A stretch of 64,000 bases of DNA, taken from Idiomarina sp. (GTDB lineage Bacteria; Pseudomonadota; Gammaproteobacteria; Enterobacterales; Alteromonadaceae). The stretch covers positions 16,071 to 80,070 of the forward strand of contig JAFIFH010000074.1 of NCBI GenBank assembly GCA_020832105.1, written 5' to 3'. Made by a program: the position numbers and the translations under genes. This document shows, in pieces, positions 47,068-56,708 of this stretch. The notes under the pieces were generated by a model that was not told where the DNA came from, did not search any database, and saw only the letters and a program-made list of their open reading frames with translations. Position 1 is the stretch's first letter; each line of letters starts with the position of its first letter.

Positions 47068-48060
47068 CTACATGCAGCCTGTGCGAGCCTGGAGTTCCGC
47101 GGTGGATGATTCGGTGAAGACAATTAATAAGTCACACTCAACACCATGTTCCGGTATCGCGTAATTCACCTCAACTGCAGTGACCATCTGCGCGCCAGCG
47201 TTGCCGCGAAGTAATTCTGCTACCTTTTGTTTACGCCCCAGCATCACCGGATGGGTGAAACTCAACTGCAGGTCCAGCTGGGTAGCCATGTTCTGTAGGC
47301 AGGCGCCAGTGATCACTGATGACAAATCCATCAGTACTTCAAGGTCACTTACTTTGCGCAAACGCTGGTCATAATTAAATAAGTTGAACAGGCGCGAAAA
47401 ACTCTGCTCATCGGTCAGCAAAATAGCTTCACCGGTAATGTGATTGCCAATAAAACCTTCGGTAACGCCACTTAAAGAGTCAAAGCGGCGCGCCGCAATA
47501 TGCTGTGACAACTGGTTGAATGGCAGACTAAAAACCCGCGGTACTGGCAGCTGAACAAAGGTCTTGAGCATTTCGCTAAGGCGCGAGCCGGCTTCGCCCA
47601 TGGCGACGTTGATAACCTCCTGGAGCAACTCATGAAGCTCTACCTGGATGTTATCGAAGCGATGAAGCTCGCTATCATTTTGCGCCTGAGGATGGGCCAA
47701 AATTCCATATTGCTTGAGGATACTGGCAATTTTTTCACTACTGGCCGGTTTTTTGATGAAATCCAGTGCACCGAGTGATTTGACGCGCTCATACGCAGGG
47801 GATTGCACATCACCGGAGACCACAATGACCATGGTGGGTAGATCGTCTTGCCGAATGGCTTCGAGGACTTCGTAGCCATCCATATTTGGCATATTGAGGT
47901 CGAGGAAGAGGATATCGCCTTTGCCTGCACGAATCGCATCGATGGCTTCGGCGCCATCTGCGGCGAAGCTAATGTCCACATCCCAATCACCAGGCAACGA
48001 GCGCGCCATTTGCTTGCGCGCCATTGCTGAATCATCACAAATCAGTACAGGTAACGTCAT
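47068..48060 (-). CDS. Response regulator with CheC-like phosphatase domain
   Basis: Residues 1-120 form a receiver domain. Acidic residues D9-D10, the phosphorylation site D54 in FLDLNMPNMDG, and the lysine in FIKKPAS are in place. Residues about 145-330 resemble CheC/CheX phosphatases. The first half keeps the motif E-x2-N followed 23 residues later by Pro (QEVINVAMGEAGSRLSEML ... VP); the second half (DLSSVITGACLQNM) lacks the matching Glu. A protein that joins a receiver to a CheY-P phosphatase may act on itself or on another CheY. It precedes the PAS-GGDEF gene by 12 bases. Confidence 0.87.
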   Translation of the reverse strand: MTLPVLICDDSAMARKQMARSLPGDWDVDISFAADGAEAIDAIRAGKGDILFLDLNMPNMDGYEVLEAIRQDDLPTMVIVVSGDVQSPAYERVKSLGALDFIKKPASSEKIASILKQYGILAHPQAQNDSELHRFDNIQVELHELLQEVINVAMGEAGSRLSEMLKTFVQLPVPRVFSLPFNQLSQHIAARRFDSLSGVTEGFIGNHITGEAILLTDEQSFSRLFNLFNYDQRLRKVSDLEVLMDLSSVITGACLQNMATQLDLQLSFTHPVMLGRKQKVAELLRGNAGAQMVTAVEVNYAIPEHGVECDLLIVFTESSTAELQARTGCM

Positions 48061-48083
48061 ATATATTGCATGACCTTAGTTAA

Positions 48084-48159
48084 CGTGTCGGGCAAACGCC
48101 TGATATACGGTGTTAATTAAAGGTGAACTTTAAAATAGTCCGCAATTTTGCCCGACACG
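48084..48159. repeat. Perfect 13-base inverted repeat separated by 50 bases
   Basis: CGTGTCGGGCAAA (48084-48096) and TTTGCCCGACACG (48147-48159) bracket 50 bases in the 147-base interval between the aldo/keto reductase stop and the start of the receiver-CheC gene. This resembles a short palindromic element or a pair of binding sites. Confidence 0.75.
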
Positions 48160-48207
48160 ACCTGTTCATGCAATGTACAACTCAAAATTCCGTTAAGGAA
48201 GTGTAAA

Positions 48208-49008
48208 TCAATCGTCCCACTGCGGGGCGAAGTCCGGGTCAACAATCCGCTGATGACGGTCAAGGCTGTCTATCTGGTGCATTTGCTGAGGGCTCAGGTG
48301 GAGGTGTTGAGCATCAAAATTTGTGCGCAGATGTTCCGGCTTGGTGCTGGATGGGATCGCGGTACGCTTGTGCTGCAGTAACCAGGCGATGGCAATGGCA
48401 GCTGGGTTTGTGGCGTGATCGTCAGCAATTTCCTGGAGTAACGGTTCTTCCATCACCTTGCCTTCAGCAAGCGGCATATAGGCGGTTACCCGAATGCCAT
48501 ATTCGTCACAGAGATTCGCGATGGCTCTATTTTGCAAGAATGGATGCATTTCAAATTGGTTGGTAAGAATTTGCTCTCGGCCAACATGTTTAGCCGCCTG
48601 TTTTAATAACGCGCGGTTGAAATTAGATACCCCAAAATTCTTAATCAACCCTTCCTGCTTTGCTTTCATTAATGCATCGAGGGTCTCTTCCAGTGGAATG
48701 TCGCCGGTCGGGTCCGGCCAATGGATCAGTGATAAATCCAGATAGTCCCGCTGCAGCTTCTCGCAACTGCTTTTGATGCTATCCAGGAGTTTTTTATGTT
48801 CGAGATCCGTATGCCACACCTTACTGGTCAGCCAAACCTGATCCTGACGTAAACGGCTTTGTGCGAGTGCTTTGCCGATATCTTTTTCATTGCGGTACAT
48901 GGTTGCGGTGTCGATATGGCGATAGCCAATGTCTAGAGCCTGGCTGACCACCTCGGTCATTTTTTTGCCCTGAATGCGAAAAGTACCTAATCCGATTGGT
49001 TCAAACAT
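48208..49008 (-). CDS. Aldo/keto reductase (2,5-diketo-gluconate-reductase-like)
   Basis: An NADPH-dependent oxidoreductase of 266 residues with a TIM barrel. The catalytic tetrad is seen as D33, Y38 (HIDTATMYRNE), K63 (WLTSKVWH) and H96 (LSLIHWPDP). The cofactor block IPSSTKPEHLRTN lies near the C-terminus. Length and motifs fit the DkgA/DkgB group. The physiological substrate, probably a small aldehyde such as methylglyoxal, is not shown by sequence. It is upstream of the receiver-CheC gene on the same strand but probably separate. Confidence 0.92.
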   Translation of the reverse strand: MFEPIGLGTFRIQGKKMTEVVSQALDIGYRHIDTATMYRNEKDIGKALAQSRLRQDQVWLTSKVWHTDLEHKKLLDSIKSSCEKLQRDYLDLSLIHWPDPTGDIPLEETLDALMKAKQEGLIKNFGVSNFNRALLKQAAKHVGREQILTNQFEMHPFLQNRAIANLCDEYGIRVTAYMPLAEGKVMEEPLLQEIADDHATNPAAIAIAWLLQHKRTAIPSSTKPEHLRTNFDAQHLHLSPQQMHQIDSLDRHQRIVDPDFAPQWDD

Positions 49009-49086
49009 ACTGCCTCCACGTGGTTAGCTAAAATTCTATGGGCATCGAAGCTGCTCAGATGCCACTAGCCCTAACTATAGAAAGGC

Positions 49087-49121
49087 AAAAAAAAGATGCC
49101 ACCCTTGTCGGGTGGCATCTT
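49087..49121 (-). terminator. Terminator of the DUF885 lipoprotein gene
   Basis: AAGATGCCACCC pairs perfectly with GGGTGGCATCTT over a five-base loop, and a T-rich run follows on the minus strand. It sits 20 bases past the stop at 49142. Confidence 0.93.
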
Positions 49122-49141
49122 CGTTATTGTGGAAAAAACCG

Positions 49142-51034
49142 TTATTGCTGACTGGCGATCCAGTTACGAACCTGACGTTCTAAAATTGGCAGGGGCATAG
49201 CACCACCACCTAATACGGTGTCATGGAAACCACGAATGTCGAAGTCATCGCCAAGGGCCTCTTCTGCTTCAGCACGTAGCTCCTGAATTTTCAGCATGCC
49301 AATTTTATAGGACGTGGCCTGGCCCGGCATGACCAGGTAGCGCTGTACTTCAGAGCGGATGGCACCGGCAGGAATCGGTGAATGCGCAGCAAAGTATTCT
49401 ACGGCCTCTTCTTCGGTCCAGCCTTTTGCATGCATCCCCGTGTCAACAACCAGGCGGATAGCTCGCCAAATCTCTGTAACCAAACGGCCGAAATCAGAGT
49501 AAGGGTCCTCATAGCCCCCCATCTCTTTGGCCAGCAACTCAGAATAAAGCGCCCAGCCTTCGCTATATACAGTAAAGCGCGCCTGGGTGCGGAATTGCGG
49601 TACATCGTCGAGTTCCTGAGCGATAGATATCTGCATATGGTGGCCTGGGTTGCCTTCATGATACGCAATGGCCTCCATCTCGTTCTTCGCCATTGAGCTC
49701 ATATCGCTCAAGTGAGCATAGTAAACACCGGGACGTGAGCCATCAGGCGAGCCAGGGTAATAATGCTGTGGCGCACCGTCCTGTTCACGGTAAGGCTCAA
49801 CACGACGGACAATAAGGTCGGCTTGTGGCAGGCGACCAAAGAAATCTGGCAAGCGGTTTTCAATATTTTCGAGGTACTCACGAGATTGCGCTAGATAGGC
49901 TTCTGCACCCTCATCATTGTTGTCGAAAAAGAACCGTTCGTTGGTGCGGATATAATCGAAGAACGCGTCCAGATCGCCTTCAAACCCGACTTGCTCGCGA
50001 ATGTCATTCATCTCTGCAGTAATTCGCTCGACTTCGTCTAAGCCTATCTGGTGAATGTCGTCCGCGGTTAAATCGGTGGTGGTGGAGACCCGTAGCATAT
50101 ACTCGTAAAAGTCACTGCCGTTTTCATGGCGACTAATACCCACTGTATTTTCTTCGGTATGCTCGATGTCGCGTTCAAGCCATTCGATAAGGCTTTGATA
50201 CGCGGGTGCGAAATGGTCTTGCAGTGCCGTGGTCAGGTCCGCGTGCAGTGTGTCTGCAGTGTTCTCCTCAATATCCCCGGCATCCACCAGGCTGGCTATT
50301 TTCCCCTTGGCGTCTGCATAAATCGGCGAGTCCTGTTCAGTATCTTCGAAAGGCGCGCCAGCAATAAGTGCTGCGGATTGGCGCATGACAAACTCGTAGG
50401 CAAATCGAGGCGGGCGTATATTGGTTTCCGCACGCGACTGCCCCTGTGAAACCAGCTCTTCAATAGCATTGCCAATGGCGGCGACCCGTGAAATATAAGC
50501 CCGCATGTCTGACTCGTCACTTACTTCGTGGTAGGCGAGCAACACCTGCGGCAAGCTGGTGTGGGCACCACGCATCTGGTCAAAGACATAGCCGGATTCA
50601 AGGAAATCCATGCCGTCGCGGGCAAGTTCGTACTGGAACATCCAGATGTCATAAGAAATCTGCGCGTCCTGATCCAGCTGTTGATAATCAAATTCACGTT
50701 CCAATTCTTCAACGGTGCTTTCTAACCATGAAAATTGCTCGCGTTGAGCCTGCAGGCTCACGTCATCAATTTCATCATAGCGATCTTTGCGACCTAGCAT
50801 GGTCATTCGCAAAGGGCTCCGCTGCAATTGCGCTTCGAACTTTTCGTCAAACCAGGCGTTTAAACGGGCGCTCTGGTCGGAGTCACGTTGCTCAGCCGTT
50901 GTGGTTTGCTCGGTTTGTTGCGCTGTGGTTGCTTCGTAGTTTGCTTGTTCAGCGCGCTCAGGGGCGTCCTGACACGCAGTTAAACTCAGCCCTAAAAGGC
51001 TGGCAATGGATACGGCTAACAGGGTTTTACGCAT
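49142..51034 (-). CDS. DUF885 family lipoprotein, putative metallopeptidase
   Basis: A 630-residue protein with a lipoprotein signal (lipobox LTAC, Cys21) and a Glu/Thr-rich linker, followed by a DUF885 domain. The probable zinc motif is AYHEGNPGHH (about 456-465), with a downstream conserved EGWALYSE. The family is related to M32/M2-like helical metallopeptidases, so a peptidase in the periplasm is inferred. The C-terminal GMLKIQELRAEAEEALG is typical. It is divergent from rnr. Confidence 0.9.
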   Translation of the reverse strand: MRKTLLAVSIASLLGLSLTACQDAPERAEQANYEATTAQQTEQTTTAEQRDSDQSARLNAWFDEKFEAQLQRSPLRMTMLGRKDRYDEIDDVSLQAQREQFSWLESTVEELEREFDYQQLDQDAQISYDIWMFQYELARDGMDFLESGYVFDQMRGAHTSLPQVLLAYHEVSDESDMRAYISRVAAIGNAIEELVSQGQSRAETNIRPPRFAYEFVMRQSAALIAGAPFEDTEQDSPIYADAKGKIASLVDAGDIEENTADTLHADLTTALQDHFAPAYQSLIEWLERDIEHTEENTVGISRHENGSDFYEYMLRVSTTTDLTADDIHQIGLDEVERITAEMNDIREQVGFEGDLDAFFDYIRTNERFFFDNNDEGAEAYLAQSREYLENIENRLPDFFGRLPQADLIVRRVEPYREQDGAPQHYYPGSPDGSRPGVYYAHLSDMSSMAKNEMEAIAYHEGNPGHHMQISIAQELDDVPQFRTQARFTVYSEGWALYSELLAKEMGGYEDPYSDFGRLVTEIWRAIRLVVDTGMHAKGWTEEEAVEYFAAHSPIPAGAIRSEVQRYLVMPGQATSYKIGMLKIQELRAEAEEALGDDFDIRGFHDTVLGGGAMPLPILERQVRNWIASQQ

Positions 51035-51266
51035 GTGACAATGCTCCGTTTAAACGTGATGTCGTAAGGGTGTTATGGGCAGCTTAGCTTCGCTCATGCT
51101 GTGCACTCCCCATAACCGCTAGATGACTTAATCATAAGTCTTTTCTATCTAATCGATCATTTGCTTTGGGCAACGAATAAGCAACATAGCATGGTTATCG
51201 AGCGGCTGTTATACTTAGCCCATATAAAACAATTTACAGCAATAACAGCAGGACAATATTATAGAT

Positions 51267-53648
51267 ATGACAGATGGCCAAGGGTCACCCCAAGTCGAAT
51301 ACGACGTAACCATTCCAACCCGCGATGAACTTCTTGAGGCGGTTGCCGCACAGGCAAAGCCGCTTCCTTATGATGACATCATTTCCCAGTTTGAGCTCAC
51401 CGACGAACGTCAGCAGATCGGTGTTAAACGCCGTTTGCGGGCAATGGAGCGTGACGGGCAACTGGTGTATACCAAGGCGAATGCTTACGGCTTACCAGAA
51501 AGAATGGACCTGATTAAAGGTCGTGTTATCGGTCACCGTGATGGCTTTGGCTTTGTGCAGCCCGTTGAGGGCGGTGGCGATTTATTTTTGCCGCACCACC
51601 AAATGCAGTTGGTGTTACATGGCGACATCGTACTCGTCAGAGAAAGTGGAACCGATCAGCGCGGCCGCAGAGAAGCACGAGTGGTACGCGTGGTTGAGGC
51701 GGGTACTCAGGAAATAGTCGGACGCTTCTTTGTGGAGCAAGGCGTTTCTGTAGTGGTGCCAGATGACACCCGGATTACCCAGGATCTCCTTATTCCAGCC
51801 GAGAATAGCCATGGCGCTCGTCATGGTCAGATGGTGGTTGCCAAACTGGTTTCCAGACCAAGCCGGCGCAGTAGCCCGGTAGGTAAAGTCACTGAAATCC
51901 TCGGCGACCACATGGCACCGGGGATGGAGATCCAGATTGCAATTCGCGAACATGGGATTCCGTATGAATGGAACGTCGAGGTCAACGCTGAAGTTGACAC
52001 CATCGCTGAAGAAGTCACTGCTGCAGATAAAGCAGGGCGAATTGATTTAACCGCGATGCCTTTAGTAACCATTGACGGTGAAGACGCGCGGGATTTCGAT
52101 GACGCGGTGTATTGTGAGCCAGAGGGTAAAGGGTTCCGCCTTTGGGTTGCGATTGCTGATGTCAGTCATTATGTGACGCCGCAGTCGGCGCTGGACAACG
52201 AAGCGCATACGCGTGGCACCTCGGTCTACTTCCCGGACAATGTCGTTCCTATGTTGCCGGAGAAGCTGTCCAACGGGTTATGTTCACTGAACCCGAATGT
52301 CGACCGTTTGTGTATGGTTGCTGAAATGCAGATCGACCACAGCGGGCACTTGAAAAGTTATGATTTTTATCCGGCGGTGATGAACTCTAAAGCCCGTCTT
52401 ACCTACACGAAAGTGCACAAAATCCTCGCCGGTGACCCGGTGTTGCGTGAGCGCTACGAGGGGCAGATCGGCGATCTTGAGAATTTAAAATCGCTATATG
52501 ACATACTCAAAAAATCTCGTGGTCAACGTGGTGCCATCGAGTTTGAAACCACCGAAACCCGTTTTGTCTTCAATGCGCAGCGCAAAATAGAAGAAATCGT
52601 ACCGGTACATCGCAATGTTGCGCACATGATGATTGAAGAATGCATGATCATGGCCAATGTCGCGGCCGCGCGTTTTGTCGAAAAGCATGAAGGTACAACC
52701 CTCTATCGTGTGCATGACACGCCAGACGACGAGCGTTTGGAAGGCTTCCGCTCATTTTTGGGTGAAATCGGCCTGAGTTTATCTGGTGGCGACGATCCGC
52801 AGCCGCGGGACTTCACTAAATTGTTGCTCCAGGTTGCAGATCGTCCGGACCATGAGCTGATTCAGACGCTATTACTGCGCTCCTTGAAACAAGCCGTGTA
52901 TACACCAGACAATCAAGGCCACTTCGGGCTGGCGCTGGATGAGTATGCGCACTTTACCTCACCGATTCGGCGTTACCCTGACCTGCTTTTACACCGTGAA
53001 ATTAAGTACCAGTTGAAGCGGAGAAAGCGTGATGTGGCCGGCCTGGAAGGCGGCTTCCATTATGGCGAAAAGCATATGCAGGAGCTTGGCGCGCACTGTT
53101 CAAGCACAGAGCGACGGGCGGACGATGCCACTCGCCAGGTAGATGAATGGCTCAAATGCGAGTACATGCAGGATCATGTGGGCGCCGAGTTTGACGGTGT
53201 CATCTCCACAGTCACTAATTTTGGCTTTTTTGTTCGTCTTAGCGACTTAATGATTGATGGCCTGGTGCATATCTCAAGCTTGTCCAGCGAGTACTATCAC
53301 TTTGATTCCCAGCGTCAGTTCCTGATTGGTGAGCACTCCCGGCGGGTATTCCGGGTCGGTGACGGGCTGCGGGTTAAAGTGAAAGGCGTCAACCTGGACG
53401 AGCGTAAAATTGATTTCGATTTGGTCGACATTGAAAATGCAGGTCGGGTAGAAGATCGTCGGGAAGCAAAGAAAATGACCGACTCGATTAACCCCGACGC
53501 CGGGCCTCGTGGTAAAAGCGGAAAACGCGGCCCTGCCGGCGGCAAGGGCGGTAAGCCAGGTGCTGACAAAGGCCCGAGAAAGTCCGATAAGAAGAAACCG
53601 GGCAAGGGGCAACGTGGCCGTAAAGCCAAGCCTAAAAAGCGCGATTAA
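51267..53648 (+). CDS. rnr: Ribonuclease R
   Basis: A 3'-5' exoribonuclease that degrades structured RNA. The 793-residue protein shows an N-terminal helix-turn-helix region (about 15-75), cold-shock domains (about 75-230), the RNB domain with DGEDARDFDDAVY (about 271), and a C-terminal S1 domain (about 640-725, GVISTVTNFGFFVRLSDL). A Lys/Gly-rich basic tail (about 745-793) follows. It is followed by rlmB, as in E. coli. Confidence 0.97.
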   Translation: MTDGQGSPQVEYDVTIPTRDELLEAVAAQAKPLPYDDIISQFELTDERQQIGVKRRLRAMERDGQLVYTKANAYGLPERMDLIKGRVIGHRDGFGFVQPVEGGGDLFLPHHQMQLVLHGDIVLVRESGTDQRGRREARVVRVVEAGTQEIVGRFFVEQGVSVVVPDDTRITQDLLIPAENSHGARHGQMVVAKLVSRPSRRSSPVGKVTEILGDHMAPGMEIQIAIREHGIPYEWNVEVNAEVDTIAEEVTAADKAGRIDLTAMPLVTIDGEDARDFDDAVYCEPEGKGFRLWVAIADVSHYVTPQSALDNEAHTRGTSVYFPDNVVPMLPEKLSNGLCSLNPNVDRLCMVAEMQIDHSGHLKSYDFYPAVMNSKARLTYTKVHKILAGDPVLRERYEGQIGDLENLKSLYDILKKSRGQRGAIEFETTETRFVFNAQRKIEEIVPVHRNVAHMMIEECMIMANVAAARFVEKHEGTTLYRVHDTPDDERLEGFRSFLGEIGLSLSGGDDPQPRDFTKLLLQVADRPDHELIQTLLLRSLKQAVYTPDNQGHFGLALDEYAHFTSPIRRYPDLLLHREIKYQLKRRKRDVAGLEGGFHYGEKHMQELGAHCSSTERRADDATRQVDEWLKCEYMQDHVGAEFDGVISTVTNFGFFVRLSDLMIDGLVHISSLSSEYYHFDSQRQFLIGEHSRRVFRVGDGLRVKVKGVNLDERKIDFDLVDIENAGRVEDRREAKKMTDSINPDAGPRGKSGKRGPAGGKGGKPGADKGPRKSDKKKPGKGQRGRKAKPKKRD

Positions 53649-53656
53649 CAACCCTG

Positions 53657-53689
53657 CTGAGCGGCGCCAGGTTGGCCTGGTGCCCTCAG
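53657..53689 (+). repeat. GC-rich hairpin between rnr and rlmB
   Basis: CTGAG-C-GGCGCCAGG pairs with CCTGGTGCC-CTCAG over loop TTGG (one bulge, one G-T pair). No T tract follows. It could be a processing or stability element separating the two cistrons. Confidence 0.5.
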
Positions 53690-53725
53690 GGGGCCGTTCA
53701 GACATCAAAAAAGTGAAAGCACTTA

Positions 53726-54490
53726 ATGAGTAAAAAAGAAATGGTTCATGGTATTCATGCTGTGACCTCAATTGTGAAGAACAATCCAGAACGTTTGATC
53801 GAACTCTTTGTATTGCAGGGGCGTCGAGATAAAGCCATCGACCCTATCTTACAAGCCGCGCGTCAGTCGGGGGTTCGTCCGCAGGAATGTGCGCGAAAGA
53901 CCATGGATCAGAAATCCCAAGGCGAGAATCACCAGGGGGTGATTGCCATGGTGACGGCACCGAAACATTATCAGGAGGCTGATCTACCGGCGCTGTATGA
54001 GAAAGCTGGGCGCAAAGCCTGTTTTCTGGTGTTGGACAATGTCACTGACCCGCATAATCTTGGCGCTTGCCTGCGCACCGCTGATGCAGCCGGCGTGACT
54101 GCGGTTATCGTGCCCAAAGACCGCTCCGCAAAAATTACTAGTACGGTAAGTAAAGTAGCATCCGGTGCCGCTGAAACCATGCCATTTGTAGTAGTCACCA
54201 ACCTTGCCCGCGCGTTGCGTGAATTGCAGGAGCTTGGGGTGTGGATCATTGGTACGGCAGGTGAGGCCACGCAAAACCTCTACCAGGTTGACCTGCAAGG
54301 TCCGGTCGCTTTGATTATGGGTGCGGAAGGTAGCGGTATGCGTCGGCTCACTCGCGAACATTGTGACGAACTCATCTCGATTCCTTTAGTTGGGTCGGTG
54401 AGCAGCCTGAACGTGTCAGTTGCTGCGGGTGTGTGCTTGTTTGAAGTTGTCCGTCAGCGTCAGCATACTAGTGCTGTACAAACTAAATAG
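53726..54490 (+). CDS. rlmB: 23S rRNA (guanosine-2'-O-)-methyltransferase RlmB
   Basis: A SpoU/TrmH-family enzyme that 2'-O-methylates G2251 of 23S rRNA in E. coli. The N-terminal substrate-binding domain starts [13 protein letters not shown]. The catalytic SPOUT knot shows [35 protein letters not shown] and [21 protein letters not shown]. The 254-residue length is close to E. coli's 243. Confidence 0.95.
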   Translation: MSKKEMVHGIHAVTSIVKNNPERLIELFVLQGRRDKAIDPILQAARQSGVRPQECARKTMDQKSQGENHQGVIAMVTAPKHYQEADLPALYEKAGRKACFLVLDNVTDPHNLGACLRTADAAGVTAVIVPKDRSAKITSTVSKVASGAAETMPFVVVTNLARALRELQELGVWIIGTAGEATQNLYQVDLQGPVALIMGAEGSGMRRLTREHCDELISIPLVGSVSSLNVSVAAGVCLFEVVRQRQHTSAVQTK

Positions 54491-54504
54491 TCCTGGTTCG
54501 GTAT

Positions 54505-54915
54505 ATGCAGCAAAAAAACTCGCTTAAGGCACCCATCCTGGTGATGGGTGTCGTCTTGATCCTGCTTGCTCTGGCCTGGTTTCCAACTCAACAGACGCCG
54601 ATGCAGCAGCGGCCGTACGTTGATCTGTACGTGCAATATGACACCGGTAACTCACAGTTAGAGCAGCTGGCGACTGATATCCGCTATCGAATGAGCACTC
54701 ATCATAGCTATCGGCTACTCAACGAACGCGTACCGCTCTATGACGATCTGATTATTCATCGGGTACGTGTCGAGCTGAGCGAGGAGAATGGTGCTTTGCA
54801 CCTACGCGCGCGGGTTGATGAGCAAACCATCGAGGTTAACGGCCCGCAAAATGCCGCTTCCAGTCTTTCCAGCAAGCTGTTCAGTTTGATTAATGAAGCG
54901 TTAGCGCAGCCTTAG
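54505..54915 (+). CDS. Uncharacterised single-helix membrane or secreted protein
   Basis: A 136-residue protein with one N-terminal hydrophobic helix (PILVMGVVLILLALAWF) and a soluble region of about 105 residues, with patterned charge (DIRYRMSTHHSYRLLNERVP, RARVDEQTIEVNG). It lies 14 bases after rlmB and before the rpsF promoter, so it is likely the last gene of the rnr-rlmB operon. I do not recognise a family. Periplasmic exposure of the C-terminal part is inferred. Confidence 0.7.
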   Translation: MQQKNSLKAPILVMGVVLILLALAWFPTQQTPMQQRPYVDLYVQYDTGNSQLEQLATDIRYRMSTHHSYRLLNERVPLYDDLIIHRVRVELSEENGALHLRARVDEQTIEVNGPQNAASSLSSKLFSLINEALAQP

Positions 54916-54918
54916 TCC

Positions 54919-54947
54919 TTGCTCTTCGCGGATAAATCACATACAAT
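54919..54947 (+). promoter_or_regulatory. Promoter of the rpsF-priB-rpsR-rplI operon
   Basis: TTGCTC (54919-54924) and TACAAT (54942-54947) are spaced by 17 bases. The transcript leader of about 90 bases includes a GCCGGC...GGCCGAC region that may fold and bind the S6:S18 pair, as described for E. coli. Confidence 0.65.
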
Positions 54948-55044
54948 TCGCCGGCTTAAATCGGCCGACAAATAACTTTAAGTTCCTTGCCTTTATGTCA
55001 GTGTGGCTGATCTGATCGAGGCTTAACATCCATAAGGAGCAGCA

Positions 55045-55428
55045 ATGCGTCATTATGAAATCGTATTTATGGTTCACCCTGACCAGAGTGAACAAGTTCC
55101 AGGCATGATCGAGCGTTACAGCGAAACGATCAAGCAAGGCGGTGGTGCTATTCATCGTCTAGAAGACTGGGGCCGTCGTCAACTGGCTTACCCAATCAAC
55201 AAACTGCACAAAGCGCATTATGTTCTGATGAACATTGAAGCGTCTGCTGAAGTTGTTGAAGAGCTGGAAACTACTTACCGTTACAACGATGCTGTTTTGC
55301 GTAATTTGATTATGCGCAGAGACGAAGGTGTAACTGAGCCGTCTCCATTCGCTAAGCCTGCAGAAGAGCGTCGCGACAGCAAGCCTGAAGCACGCAATGA
55401 AGCAGAAGCAACTGAAGACGCTGAGTAA
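55045..55428 (+). CDS. rpsF: 30S ribosomal protein S6
   Basis: The 127-residue protein begins [21 protein letters not shown] and has the family block [20 protein letters not shown]. The C-terminal tail is acidic ([13 protein letters not shown]), as in E. coli, where glutamates are also added post-translationally. AAGGAG precedes the ATG. It is the first gene of the four-gene ribosomal operon. Confidence 0.98.
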   Translation: MRHYEIVFMVHPDQSEQVPGMIERYSETIKQGGGAIHRLEDWGRRQLAYPINKLHKAHYVLMNIEASAEVVEELETTYRYNDAVLRNLIMRRDEGVTEPSPFAKPAEERRDSKPEARNEAEATEDAE

Positions 55429-55448
55429 GCGTTGACAGTCGCAGTTCT

Positions 55449-55766
55449 GTGATAAACCAGCTTGTATTGCAGGGTGAGCTTGTAAAGCCGCCAAAAGTAA
55501 GCAAGAGCCCCGCGGGCATTAAGCACCTGCACTTGGTCATTGACCATAGGTCGCAGCAGCATGAAGCAGGAATGGCACGACAGTGTTTTCTGCGCATTCA
55601 GGTTGTTGCTAGCGGTACTTTAGCCAACGGGGAAAGGGCACAGGACCTGGCAACCCATTTAACTGTCGGGAGTGTGGTAGAAGTGCAGGGGTTTTTAAAC
55701 CGGCACGAAACCAGTAGCGGAGTCGCTAAACTGGTATTACACGCCCAGCAACTAAAGAAGATTTAA
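55449..55766 (+). CDS. priB: Primosomal replication protein N (PriB)
   Basis: A single-strand DNA-binding OB-fold protein of 105 residues that works with PriA and DnaT in restart of stalled forks. The sequence INQLVLQGELVKPPKVSKSP and IDHRSQQHEAGMARQ match the family. Translation begins at GTG. It lies between rpsF and rpsR as in other gammaproteobacteria. Confidence 0.95.
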   Translation: MINQLVLQGELVKPPKVSKSPAGIKHLHLVIDHRSQQHEAGMARQCFLRIQVVASGTLANGERAQDLATHLTVGSVVEVQGFLNRHETSSGVAKLVLHAQQLKKI

Positions 55767-56006
<240 letters not shown>

Positions 56007-56048
56007 GTGTCAGTTCGTTTTAACTAATTCGACAGAGGTAACAGACTC

Positions 56049-56501
56049 ATGAACATTATCTTATTAGATAAAGTAGCTAACCTTGGTGGCTTAGGCGACA
56101 AGGTTGTAGTTAAGCCAGGTTACGCACGTAACTTTTTATTTCCACATGGCAAAGCAGTACCTGCAACAAAAGCAAATGTAGAAGCTTTTGAAGCGCGTCG
56201 TGCTGAGCTGGAAGCAAAAATCAGTGCTGACCTGAAAGCAGCTGAAGAGCGCGCAGAGAAGATCAACGCACTGGAAGCAGTGGTGATCGAATCTAAAGCG
56301 GGCGACGAAGGTAAGCTTTTCGGTTCAATCGGTACTCGTGACATCGCTGATGCAATCACTGCGTCTGGCGTAAAAGTTCAAAAGAGCGAAATTCTGATGC
56401 CGCACGGCACCATTCGTGAAGTTGGCGAATACGATATCGAACTGCAGGTTCACGCTGAAGTGACTGCACAGGTTAAGCTGGTTGTACAAGCTGCTAAGTA
56501 A
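56049..56501 (+). CDS. rplI: 50S ribosomal protein L9
   Basis: A 150-residue protein with the N-terminal domain [17 protein letters not shown] and [18 protein letters not shown], a long charged central helix (residues 40-75), and a C-terminal domain ([14 protein letters not shown]). It is the last gene of the operon and is followed by a terminator. Confidence 0.98.
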   Translation: MNIILLDKVANLGGLGDKVVVKPGYARNFLFPHGKAVPATKANVEAFEARRAELEAKISADLKAAEERAEKINALEAVVIESKAGDEGKLFGSIGTRDIADAITASGVKVQKSEILMPHGTIREVGEYDIELQVHAEVTAQVKLVVQAAK

Positions 56502-56530
56502 TTAGCACCGCGACACTATGCTTACACAAG

Positions 56531-56555
56531 AGGCGCCTTTATGGCGCCTTTTTTA
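56531..56555 (+). terminator. Terminator of the rpsF operon
   Basis: AGGCGCC pairs with GGCGCCT over a five-base loop and is followed by T5. It is 30 bases past the rplI stop. Confidence 0.92.
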
Positions 56556-56570
56556 TTGCGGGTTGTTATG

Positions 56571-56630
56571 GTAGGTCAGGCTCCGCCTGACGCCGCATGA
56601 GACCGGAACGTCAGGCGGAGCCTAGCCTAC
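56571..56630. repeat. REP-like palindromic repeat
   Basis: GTAGGTCAGGCTCCGCCTGACG (56571-56592) and CGTCAGGCGGAGCCTAGCCTAC (56609-56630) are inverted copies differing at two positions, around 16 bases. Each arm also contains its own small palindrome (TCAGGC-TCC-GCCTGA). The flanking GTAGG is typical of extragenic REP units. It lies in the 361-base interval between rplI and dnaB. Confidence 0.85.
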
Positions 56631-56708
56631 GTCAAGACACCACACGATACCGTAACGCAGGCCCAGCCTGACCTGGGGTCAAGGCCGTCGTTAAGGGGGA
56701 ATCTCTAT

